Assembly (NCBI GenBank): GCA_002482805.1
Contig: DLGR01000045.1
Location: 109,936-173,935, forward strand
Direction of reading: 5' to 3'
From: Micavibrio sp. UBA7689
Lineage (GTDB): Bacteria > Pseudomonadota > Alphaproteobacteria > Micavibrionales > Micavibrionaceae
Length of the DNA stretch: 64,000 bases
Part shown: one piece after another, positions 11,001 to 16,955 of the stretch
How positions within the stretch are numbered: the first letter of the stretch is position 1
Layout: every line of letters begins with the position of its first letter
Program-made: the position numbers and the translations under genes
Notes under the pieces: model-generated
Told to the model about the DNA's origin: nothing
Seen by the model: only the letters and a program-made list of their open reading frames with translations
Databases searched by the model: none

Positions 11001-12271
11001 GCATACTCCCAATCGCCTTCCACCGCCGCATCGGTGATACCGATACGCACCCATGTCACACCCAGCTCATCCGCAATAATATTGTTTTCCGCCAAAGTGC
11101 TCGGGACCATTAGGTAGCCGCCATTCGCGACGCAATGGGCCTGCGAGTCATCGTAACTCCGCGTTACATTCACGTAAAAATAACAATGTCCTGACGCGGC
11201 ATCGTTGTAATGGGCAGCGCCCAACCCCGTGCAGTCCGCGGGCCCAGAAGGCGTAGACGTACCACTACCCGAAACAGGCGTCCAACCCAAGCCAGCGCCG
11301 CCGTTGTAATCGCAAATTTCCAAGGTGGGCGGAGATGTTGACGTGTTACGGCGCAATTGTTTTTCGTTCACGGAATTACAAGGGCCTGAGAGTGAATCAT
11401 CGCCGGGGTCGCCGGGAAGAACCAGACCGCCGCCCGTTGCGGTGTTACCCGTCAAAACAACTTTATCGGAGAATGTCGCGCCGCCGGTGCTCTCGACACT
11501 CTTGTCGGTTTGCAGAGTTGTGGGGTCCGCAACTTTTTCTTTCCACAAACCATTGCCCAGATCATTGGCTTCGGCATAGGTGTAGGCGAGCACGATATCG
11601 TCGCTGCCGTCTGTTTTGACCAGAAGATTGGTGCTGTCATTGACGTATGCATTGCAGGTCGTGTTGAATTTCTTGTCCTTACCCGCGCTGATGATGGCGA
11701 TGGAATAACGGTTGTTGTTGGGAGAGCCTTCCAGACGGCGTGGCGTCGCCCCGCCACATCCGACAACCGCATCTGATACGGAAGATGAACCGGCGTCCCA
11801 TGCGCAGTAACCGTATTGCGTGTTCCAAGGGTCTGTTGTATCGGGCACGAGATCGAGCGGAATTAAACCGCCGCCTGTAGGTGCGGGCGCACCCGCAGGT
11901 GCGCGATAGGGAAGCGGTTCGATCATACCGTCCGCGTCACAATCTCCGCTGTTGGCTTGTTGCGTCGTGGCATTGACGATCGCAACACGCGATGCGGTGA
12001 TGACGTAATTTTCAGTGACCGTTCTGCGCGTCACATCGGACATGCTTGTTAGCGGTCCTTTGATCACGGTGTTGAATCCGTAACCGACCGTGCCGACCAT
12101 CGCGACGGCCGCGAACAGCGCGAAGAAAATATTTCCTCTGATGCGGTTTTTGTTTTTTGAATTTTCGGCAGAAGATTTTTTTGAAGGAATTTTTTGGGTC
12201 AGGTTTTCCGTTGTCGAGCCATCCCTGCCCAACGCACCGGTTGAATTTTTACGTCGTGTAAAAATCGTCAT
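5066..12271 (-). CDS. Giant surface protein: pseudopilin-like N-terminus, two C-type-lectin-like domains, LamG and about 20 RCC1-like repeats
   Basis: The product has 2401 residues from the ATG at 12271, which has AGGGG about 8 bases upstream. The frame extends to a TTG at 12322 with no clear ribosome site. A basic N-terminus precedes one membrane helix (about 45-66, IFFALFAAVAMVG). The pseudopilin-like module follows with DPWNTQYGYCAWD and IISAGKDKKF. Two C-type-lectin-like domains lie at about 347-494 and 510-654, each with paired cysteines; the first carries an EPN triplet and WYD. A LamG-like domain follows (about 669-884), then about 13 RCC1-like units (about 900-1610), another LamG-like domain (about 1704-1890), a tail-fibre-like neck with GNVGIGT and KLDVNG (about 1937), and seven more RCC1-like units to the C-terminus. 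It is probably cell-surface and binds glycans or proteins. It is a paralogue of the next gene downstream and overlaps it by one base. Confidence 0.9.
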   Translation of the reverse strand: MTIFTRRKNSTGALGRDGSTTENLTQKIPSKKSSAENSKNKNRIRGNIFFALFAAVAMVGTVGYGFNTVIKGPLTSMSDVTRRTVTENYVITASRVAIVNATTQQANSGDCDADGMIEPLPYRAPAGAPAPTGGGLIPLDLVPDTTDPWNTQYGYCAWDAGSSSVSDAVVGCGGATPRRLEGSPNNNRYSIAIISAGKDKKFNTTCNAYVNDSTNLLVKTDGSDDIVLAYTYAEANDLGNGLWKEKVADPTTLQTDKSVESTGGATFSDKVVLTGNTATGGGLVLPGDPGDDSLSGPCNSVNEKQLRRNTSTSPPTLEICDYNGGAGLGWTPVSGSGTSTPSGPADCTGLGAAHYNDAASGHCYFYVNVTRSYDDSQAHCVANGGYLMVPSTLAENNIIADELGVTWVRIGITDAAVEGDWEYAFGELAGTQFWSGDETGSPVGGQFNAWESPTFSKTEPNGGAGENCAVATDYYSWYDVSCPATIEFVCEVPGTPSGGGGSGSGAADCTGLGDDFVNDPTTGHCYFQDSAGSDYPGTNAVCTGIDPAAYIVSITSADENTLIGAQGWDWGWIGASDDPSAGTTEGNFVYTSGELAGTQFWTGGLGGSAVGGQFSNWESGHPDNFFGDSDCVVTVNSGEWHVHGCSQIQPVICEKSAAGATPVNPTPVARWRLDESSGTTVTDSIGGHNGTLIGTATWQPTGGANRGALSFTAGNNAYIRIPRAAALEPSAVTVSLWMLPAATQSDWAGLFTKTWNNNSGPTNHSYGLYYNASSDTKLRAHIGRTGGVNFINMAGNIATAWTHVALTYDPNSSNLFNFYINGVLDSSSALLDPIVYDTANSGDIYIGSTQSANGERFTGLIDDVRVYNKALTADQIMAIVTATSPPPPSLKMTNRPGELVGWGLDTEQTQGNGASSLNTSSPYFLPNGEDFVQVSSGRYHGCGVKKDGTVWCWGDGDSYKLGNGSTTDQGTMVQVPGLADFVKVVAGGSHSCALKNNGSVWCWGEGSSGELGNGTSTDSLVPVQVSGVNDYTDIAATEGTSCGLTYSGAVNCWGMGAQGQLGNGGSGTAASPNPVINITNFTQISGAERTLGANEGHFCGVTKAGTAYCWGREAGGEFGNTSGASGNQNVPTQFGTRTDLAKISTSGTLTCAITASGSAYCSGSDSVGQLGNGAVTTGTQHDPLIVSDVTDFIDIEAGVDAACGIRKGREVVCWGNDANGELGNGPGVTANQTTPVKTNIRNAIAISIGDLSHTAIIDNSATDAVVADKNLNLIAAGRESGCTIIKDGGAACWGDDTNGELGNGTITGTQYTPTAVNDAGPWMQISNSVGSTAFGHACGIKGDGSAWCWGYGGDGQLGNGTSTQTSPVVVDVATRKWSQVSVGAGYACGLEPDGEMYCWGVGFGATPTQAQAGKVWTKISAGRGNTCGITKDGRAWCWGEDALGQLGNGATTTTTQTTAVEISGDGPWVDISAGDVSCGIKSNGTLWCWGDLTSAAITGWDNTVPQLMMDIGPWVKVKSARRNVCAIKANGTLWCFGEGSDYMNGNNSTTDYAYPQLVFGGGQYIDVSVGYDQVCAMKSDYTAYCWGLNGTGQIGNASQQGATAQRPVRVELTPQRAGWEWNSTDTAIKPATGLSPIIGTSRWISDDGAANKGLNLGTSGRAQLRQSTANQLLVETKGAGHDAQATLRAPSATIGSNITAGLIRHFKLDETTGATIVDTIGGGNGTWSDGSGNVVVQETVPGINGTALQFDGTDDRISISNFTPATEGTVSAWVKFDDVNENRFIGGHDDFEIMLYGSSGWIESDIGGSAGPVMTSPVANTWYFVAVNWTAIESSLYINGSLVAVEPGPTIPTGPFTLYIGGSVSGDNMDGTIDDVRIYDRALDPGEVSQLYYFTQNAVITRSIGLDATTGNFEISRNNTAASGWLSSLPPDIEIDETGNVGIGTSGAPASKLDVNGAIKIGNEVSCGGSSEGTIRWTGTTMEYCDGGSWTPLTSVNTVGGGGTGSGYSLWQSYSKGPAMIKGGGTAWTFGSAGYGRLGNGQDMTDAYSSVPVEVWNDSTSDGWEDWIDLRTTLLTSCGVRANGEGWCWGSGLDGNIGGGDLVDSSVPLPVVNTADTGFYYDWKMINPGLSSVCGVRAMGTAYCWGAAIYGTLGNNTTTGVYDTPNPVHSDANPWTPWTDWKFVETEISAAVGLRANGGAYSWGYNEYGLGFAAASATFQPRPQLVKGAGGIAGYTDWKDLAAGWENICGIRGNGQMYCWGKGAEGALATGNDSDANYPTRTLDTNCSSSSTNWVDVDISGYHGCAIKAGGTLWCWGRSQEGQTGNNDAGPSSGDSGAGFNYCMHQVLADDGGAGWTDWVSVSSDYYNTCGQRANGSVWCWGQGAAGDGYDSYLPVMVQTP

Positions 12272-12541
12272 AAACCCCTGCAACCCCACGGTCTCAAAAA
12301 CGCTTCCGAAAGGGACCTGCAAAATGAAGGCTGGAGCGTCTTTTCCCCTAGTTTCATTATCGCCTTGAAACCGTTAAGAATCGTTAAAATTTTAGATATT
12401 GGGCGCCTGATAGCAACCCATTGAAAAGAATGGAAAAACAAAATGAGTACACAGAACGGTACACAGGCATTCCATGCTACCTGAGTTGTGGTCTGTGGAA
12501 AAGAGGAAAAAACCTTAAAATATCAAAGGGTAATCAGGAGG

Positions 12542-13036
12542 TCAGGCGTTGCCTTCAATGCCGGTTTTCTTCAGGGAGGCGGTATACATCGCCTTGAAAT
12601 CCACGGGATTGAGCAAAAGCGGCGGGAATCCGCCGCCCGTAACAGCAGACGAAAGCATCTGGCGGGCGAACGGAAAGAGCATTTGTGGCACTTCTACATA
12701 CAATATGGAGCGCACGGCTGCCTGAGGTACGTTTTTGACTGTGATCAGAGCTGCGTAAACAATCTCGGAAATGAACAAAACCTGATTGTCCCGCAAGGAC
12801 TTAACCGTCAATTTCAGGGTGGATTCATAAAGGTCAGGATTGGATTCGTCGTTAATTTTTGAGGCGTCCAACATGATATTGACGTCAAGTTCGGGCTTGC
12901 CGCCACTGGGGCGTAGGGAATCCGGTGCCATCGGATTTTCAAAGGAAAAATCCTTAACATACTGAGCGTGGACCTGAACCGGAAGAACGGGGGGTTCGAC
13001 GTCTACAACGGGTTTTTCGGAAGCTTTTTCACTCAT
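12542..13036 (-). CDS. secB: Protein-export chaperone SecB
   Basis: This 164-residue protein is the cytosolic homotetrameric chaperone that keeps preproteins unfolded and hands them to SecA. The SecB signature is clear in the C-terminal half: LYVEVPQMLFPFARQML at about 115-131, then GGFPPLLLNPVDF at about 138-150. The length fits the family (about 155-170). The ATG at 13036 is preceded by TTGAGGCC, a modest ribosome site. Upstream on the minus strand the DNA is very AT-rich (13080-13200), a likely promoter region. Its association with fxsA and a Tim44-like gene is the usual alphaproteobacterial neighbourhood. The many exported giant proteins in this window would be plausible clients, which is inference. 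Confidence 0.95.
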   Translation of the reverse strand: MSEKASEKPVVDVEPPVLPVQVHAQYVKDFSFENPMAPDSLRPSGGKPELDVNIMLDASKINDESNPDLYESTLKLTVKSLRDNQVLFISEIVYAALITVKNVPQAAVRSILYVEVPQMLFPFARQMLSSAVTGGGFPPLLLNPVDFKAMYTASLKKTGIEGNA

Positions 13037-13324
13037 GTCATGGCCTCAATATTATTCGCTGCATGGGAGTAGCACGAAAAAAGCATCTTCGTCCACCATC
13101 TATAACATATTGTAATATAATGGGAATTTTTATGATTTGTGCAATGCAACACAAAAACTTAACAAAAACTTTACGATTTCGCTTGTCATAATATAATTCC
13201 CATGGCACCTTTATTTCCATAAGAAACTACAAACAACTATCACAGCGGTGTTGCAGGCGGTCTTATAGCTTTGCAGTCAGGCGTTTAGGAGACGCGATAG
13301 CATGAGAACAAGGGAGTTCGTGTC

Positions 13325-13660
13325 ATGCTTACGCTGGTCTTTACATATCTGTATCCTCTTCTTTCCATCTCCACTGTCGCCGGCTATTTGCCGCAAATCA
13401 AAGAATTCATCATGACAAAAGAAGCTCCTAAAGGCTTTGCTGTTACAGGCTGGTTGATCTGGCTTGGCGAAAATTTCGTCACCATCGGCTACGGCGCCGT
13501 CGTTCTTCAAGATTTGATGTTTTGCCTTATGACCTCACTGGACGTGCTTTTGATCGCTGCAACCATCACTCTGGCCGTTCGCGCCAAACGCCGCTACGAA
13601 CGCGCCAATAACACGGATGAAGCTGTAAAAATCGATTTCGTCCGCGCGGCTCTGTGCTAA
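13325..13660 (+). CDS. PQ-loop / SemiSWEET-like small membrane protein
   Basis: The product has 111 residues and about three hydrophobic segments (4-20, 42-62, 68-85). The first contains YLPQI, the proline-glutamine motif of PQ-loop transporters such as SemiSWEETs, which dimerise to move small metabolites. The C-terminal tail is basic and soluble. GGGAG lies about 10 bases before the ATG, and a rho-independent terminator follows the stop. Substrate cannot be told from the sequence; the family assignment rests on topology and one motif. Confidence 0.7.
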   Translation: MLTLVFTYLYPLLSISTVAGYLPQIKEFIMTKEAPKGFAVTGWLIWLGENFVTIGYGAVVLQDLMFCLMTSLDVLLIAATITLAVRAKRRYERANNTDEAVKIDFVRAALC

Positions 13661-13688
13661 AAAAATTTTGTACCTCCCAAGGCAAACT

Positions 13689-13719
13689 AAAACCCCGATC
13701 AATGATCGGGGTTTTTTTT
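13689..13719 (+). terminator. Rho-independent terminator overlapping the 3' end of fxsA
   Basis: A perfect 10-bp stem (AACCCCGATC pairing with GATCGGGGTT) with loop AAT is followed by a T run. It ends the PQ-loop transcript. The convergent fxsA stop codon at 13699 lies inside this hairpin, so the last codons of fxsA also form the stem. Confidence 0.85.
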
Positions 13720-14148
13720 ATCCCGCAGCCTGGGTGCTTCTTCTTCGACTCGTATATAATCGCCCTCTATGATGCCACTCTCTTCACGCTGTTTTTCTTC
13801 TGTCCACTGGAAATGCTTGCCCAGTAAGGATTTAAAGGATGTGCGGAGAGGGGGAACTAGCAAAGCGAAGGCGGCAATATCGCTGATGAAGCCTGGAAAA
13901 ATAAACAACAACCCCGCGATTAAAAGACAAATACTTTCAAACACGGCGGATGCGGGGCTTTCCCCTTCGTCGAAAAGTTGTTGAATGCGCGCGGCAGTAG
14001 CAAGGCCTTGCGCCTGTACCAGCCAGATGCCGAGTACGGCACTGCATCCCCATAGCAAAAACGTTTTGAAAAAACCGATTTTTCCGACCACCAAAAAGAA
14101 GGTGAAAAGCTCGATCAGTATAAGCCCCATACCTGCTTGCCAGAACAT
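13699..14148 (-). CDS. fxsA: FxsA family membrane protein
   Basis: FxsA is an inner-membrane protein known in E. coli for relieving phage T7 exclusion by F plasmids; its cellular role is not settled. From the ATG at 14148 the product has 149 residues, close to the family length. Hydrophobic helices lie at about 5-25, 28-45 and 75-110 (GLLFIFPGFISDI is a typical FxsA stretch), followed by a charged cytoplasmic tail. The frame continues upstream to 14379, but that extension has no family similarity and overlaps the divergent gene. AGAAAGG precedes the chosen start. The 3' end lies in a terminator hairpin. Confidence 0.85.
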   Translation of the reverse strand: MFWQAGMGLILIELFTFFLVVGKIGFFKTFLLWGCSAVLGIWLVQAQGLATAARIQQLFDEGESPASAVFESICLLIAGLLFIFPGFISDIAAFALLVPPLRTSFKSLLGKHFQWTEEKQREESGIIEGDYIRVEEEAPRLRDKKNPDH

Positions 14149-14314
14149 AATGCGCGCGCCTTTCTTATGTCGCTTTCGCCCTTGTTTTTCGCCATAAAAC
14201 CGCCAATTTAAAGAACGGTAATGGGCAATTCCAAAGGGACTTTCCTTTTGGTAAATAGTCTGTGATAAACTAGGGGGTCTGCAGTTCAATGCAAGCAAAA
14301 AGGATTTACACATC

Positions 14315-15046
14315 GTGGATGCCGCTCTGATTTTATACGCCGTAATCGCCGCAGGTTTGGTCATTTGGTTACGCAGCATTTTAGGAACGCGTCACGGCGA
14401 TGAGCGCGAGCGGCCCAATCCCTTCACTGCACCGCCACCTGAAAAAAATCCCGCGGCCAACCGCGCCGTAAAACCAAACGAGGAAGTCACGACATTGGCA
14501 CTCACCGATACCATTGCACCCGCATTGCCGCGTGGAGTGAGCATTTCAAACGAAGCTGTTTCACGCGAAATATTTGAAGTTGCGCGTTCCATGCCTGACT
14601 TCGATCTCGCACGTTTTGCGCAAGGTGCACAGGATGCATTCGCGATTATCGTCGAAGCCTTTGCCGTGGGCGATCGCGATACACTAAAAAATCTTTTGGA
14701 GCCGCAAGTCTACACGGCATTCGATGGCGCACTGAAGCAGCGCGAGGCCGCAGGCGAGACGATGACAAGCGAAATCCATGCTGTGCGTAAAATGGATATT
14801 TTAGAGGCGCGCAAGGATTCCAAATCCGTCTATATCAAGATGCGCATCATCGCGGACGAAACATGCGTCATCAAGAACAAGGACGGCGCCGTCATTTCCG
14901 GCGATCCCGACCGTATCACGGAAATGAACGATATATGGACATTCTCTAAGCCACTAAAATCACGTGATCCAATGTGGTATCTGCATGAAACGCGCGACGG
15001 CGATGTTACGGAAGATCACAAAACGCCGGTTCCCGACGCGGGATAA
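14315..15046 (+). CDS. Tim44/TimA-family putative adaptor protein
   Basis: The product has 243 residues and starts at GTG (14315), with AAAAGGA about 11 bases upstream. One N-terminal membrane helix (about 3-20, LILYAVIAAGLVIWL) is followed by a proline-rich linker. A Tim44-like domain occupies about 80-230, with FAQGAQDAFAIIVEAFA, KNLLEPQVYTAF and the closing DIWTFSKPLKSRDPMWYL. In mitochondria this domain recruits the import motor to the translocon. Bacterial homologues are membrane-anchored adaptors of uncertain function. The gene is divergent from fxsA and sits before mltA, a common alphaproteobacterial arrangement. Confidence 0.85.
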   Translation: MDAALILYAVIAAGLVIWLRSILGTRHGDERERPNPFTAPPPEKNPAANRAVKPNEEVTTLALTDTIAPALPRGVSISNEAVSREIFEVARSMPDFDLARFAQGAQDAFAIIVEAFAVGDRDTLKNLLEPQVYTAFDGALKQREAAGETMTSEIHAVRKMDILEARKDSKSVYIKMRIIADETCVIKNKDGAVISGDPDRITEMNDIWTFSKPLKSRDPMWYLHETRDGDVTEDHKTPVPDAG

Positions 15047-15092
15047 AATTTCATATCTTCTAGGCAGAGAATGTTTTTCCGTGCGATAAAAG

Positions 15093-15120
15093 AGGGGCTG
15101 TATAAAGGCCCCTTTTTCTT
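15093..15120 (+). terminator. Hairpin plus T-tract in the mltA leader
   Basis: The stem AGGGGC/GCCCCT with a 9-base loop is followed by TTTTCTTT. It lies 47 bases after the Tim44-like stop and ends about 14 bases before the mltA ATG. It is either the terminator of the upstream gene or an attenuator in the mltA leader. Confidence 0.6.
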
Positions 15121-15133
15121 TCGCGAGGTTTCC

Positions 15134-16321
15134 ATGATCAAGAAAATTCTTTTTACCGTTTGTGCCGCATCACTTCTGACCGCTTGCGCCACCGGTAAGA
15201 CGACAACCGCAACATCCGATGACAAAACACCCTTGGTTTTGAAGGCCGCATCTTTTTCTGACCTGCAAGGATGGGAAAAAGATGATATGGCAGGTTTCAT
15301 GAACGCGTATAACACATCCTGCAAACGCATCCTGAAAAAATCACCCGCCGATAAATTCTCAAGCAATCCGGAATGGGGCACGTACGGTGACTGGCAGGCG
15401 GCCTGCAAAGAGGGCGCGGGCATCAATCCGAACGATACAGCGGGCGTGAAAAACTTCCTGCAGAATAATTTTAAAGTGGTGAGCGCTACAGCGAACGGCA
15501 ATCCGCAAGGATTGTTCACAGGCTATTATGAATCAACACTCAACGGATCGCGTACGAAACACGGCCCCTATCAATATCCGTTGCTGGGCCGCCCCACTGA
15601 TTTGGTAATGGTGGAGTTGGGCGATTTCAGATCAGAATTGAAAGGCCAGCGCATCGCGGGCCGCGTGATCGACGGAAAATTAAAACCATATGAAAGTCGC
15701 GCTGATATCGAGGCTGGGAAATTGCCGGCGGAACAAACATGGCCCATCGTATGGCTGGACGATAAACACGACGCTTTCTTCGTACAGGTGCAAGGATCGG
15801 GCGTAGTGCATTTGGATGACGGCGGTGTGATGCGTGTCGGTTATGACGGGCAAAACGGCCATGTTTACAACGCGGTCGGTCGTGAACTCGTCAAACGCGG
15901 TATCTACAAAAAAGAAGAAGTCAGCATGGAGGCGATCCGCACATGGCTCAGGCAAAATCCAAGTGAAGCCGATGAGCTGCTCAACACCAATCCGTCTTTC
16001 GTGTTCTTTCGAGAAACGCCCGATGACGGAACGGGTGCTGGCCCGCAAGGCGGGGAGGGTGTAAAGCTTACGGCCAAACGCTCACTCGCCATCGATCACG
16101 GCAAACTCCCTTATGGCTTTCCTGTCTATGTCGATCTCGATTATAAGGATGAAAACGGCGCGCCGTTGCAACGTTTGTTGATGGCGCAAGATACAGGCGG
16201 AGCTATCAAAGGGGCGGTGCGCGGTGATTTCTACTGGGGCGGTGGAGAGACAGCCGAAAAAATGGCAGGCCCTATGAAGGCCCGCGGTAAATATTATTTC
16301 CTGCTACCGAAGTCTATTTAA
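15134..16321 (+). CDS. mltA: Membrane-bound lytic murein transglycosylase A (lipoprotein)
   Basis: MltA cleaves the glycan strand between MurNAc and GlcNAc, leaving 1,6-anhydro ends, and is anchored to the outer membrane. From the ATG at 15134 (GCGAGG upstream) the product has 395 residues. A lipoprotein signal ends at LTAC with Cys18. The MltA barrel insert follows (GYYESTLNGS, FFVQVQGSG, YDGQNGHVYNAVGREL). The C-terminal 3D domain has AIDHGKLPYGFPVYVDLDY and MAQDTGGAIKGAVRGDFYWG, which contains the catalytic-aspartate region. The length is typical. It overlaps the convergent GNAT gene by a few bases. Confidence 0.95.
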   Translation: MIKKILFTVCAASLLTACATGKTTTATSDDKTPLVLKAASFSDLQGWEKDDMAGFMNAYNTSCKRILKKSPADKFSSNPEWGTYGDWQAACKEGAGINPNDTAGVKNFLQNNFKVVSATANGNPQGLFTGYYESTLNGSRTKHGPYQYPLLGRPTDLVMVELGDFRSELKGQRIAGRVIDGKLKPYESRADIEAGKLPAEQTWPIVWLDDKHDAFFVQVQGSGVVHLDDGGVMRVGYDGQNGHVYNAVGRELVKRGIYKKEEVSMEAIRTWLRQNPSEADELLNTNPSFVFFRETPDDGTGAGPQGGEGVKLTAKRSLAIDHGKLPYGFPVYVDLDYKDENGAPLQRLLMAQDTGGAIKGAVRGDFYWGGGETAEKMAGPMKARGKYYFLLPKSI

Positions 16322-16788
16322 TCGCTGCCGATATTTTCTTCGCGCAGACGTTTGAAATAGTAATCGCCTGATTTCTCATAGCCCGCATTTTCGTACAAAC
16401 GTGTGGCGGAATCCGCGCCAATATCGGTGTCGAGTTCGATCAATTGGCATCCTTCTTCCAAAGCGCGGTCTTCGGCAAATTTGATCAGTTGCGATCCATA
16501 GCCATGACCGCGGGCTTTCTTATCGACCACAACATGTTCGATATAGGTGACGTAACCGTCATGCAGATTGTGGTTCGCGATCACGCCGATCAACCCGACC
16601 AGTTGTTTGTCCACTTCGCCCATAAACATCCTGTATCCCGTGGCCCGTGCGACGAACACACGGCGTGCATAAGTCTGCATGTCCAACTGCGGGAAGAGCT
16701 GTCGGATGATGGGGTACGCCAGATGGTAATCGGCGTCGGAACGCGCCTCGCGGATTTCGAGAGGGTATTTGGCAGGTGTCGTTGTCAT
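16318..16788 (-). CDS. GNAT family N-acetyltransferase
   Basis: This 156-residue cytosolic acetyl-CoA-dependent acetyltransferase has motif A, VVDKKARGHGYGSQLI at about 90-105, with the R-G-x-G-x-G acetyl-CoA pyrophosphate loop. The C-terminal TRLYENAGYEKSGDYYFK is also typical of the fold. Its substrate (a small amine, amino acid or protein N-terminus) cannot be deduced. It is convergent with mltA and the stops overlap. Confidence 0.88.
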   Translation of the reverse strand: MTTTPAKYPLEIREARSDADYHLAYPIIRQLFPQLDMQTYARRVFVARATGYRMFMGEVDKQLVGLIGVIANHNLHDGYVTYIEHVVVDKKARGHGYGSQLIKFAEDRALEEGCQLIELDTDIGADSATRLYENAGYEKSGDYYFKRLREENIGSD

Positions 16789-16897
16789 GATTTCACGCTT
16801 ATTTGTCTTTTTTTCTTATAACCCATCTTACCATGGGGGTATCAAAATAGGCCACATAAAACGGAAACTTAATTATTAACATATTGATTTTTCTAAA

Positions 16898-16936
16898 GAA
16901 AAACCCCCGAGCCAATATGTGGCGCGGGGGTTTTTT
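16898..16936. terminator. Bidirectional rho-independent terminator
   Basis: AAAACCCCCGAGCC pairs with GGCGCGGGGGTTTT around an AATATGT loop, with a T run on either strand. It lies about 20 bases beyond the stop of the large tpsA-like gene, which it should terminate. Confidence 0.85.
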
Positions 16937-16955
16937 GAAATGATTTAAACGAGGC

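Noticed and set aside
1..12000. Repeated short blocks that could be mistaken for a CRISPR or satellite array
   Set aside because: The repeats are codon-phased, diverged RCC1-like and LamG-like protein units, not identical direct repeats with unique spacers.
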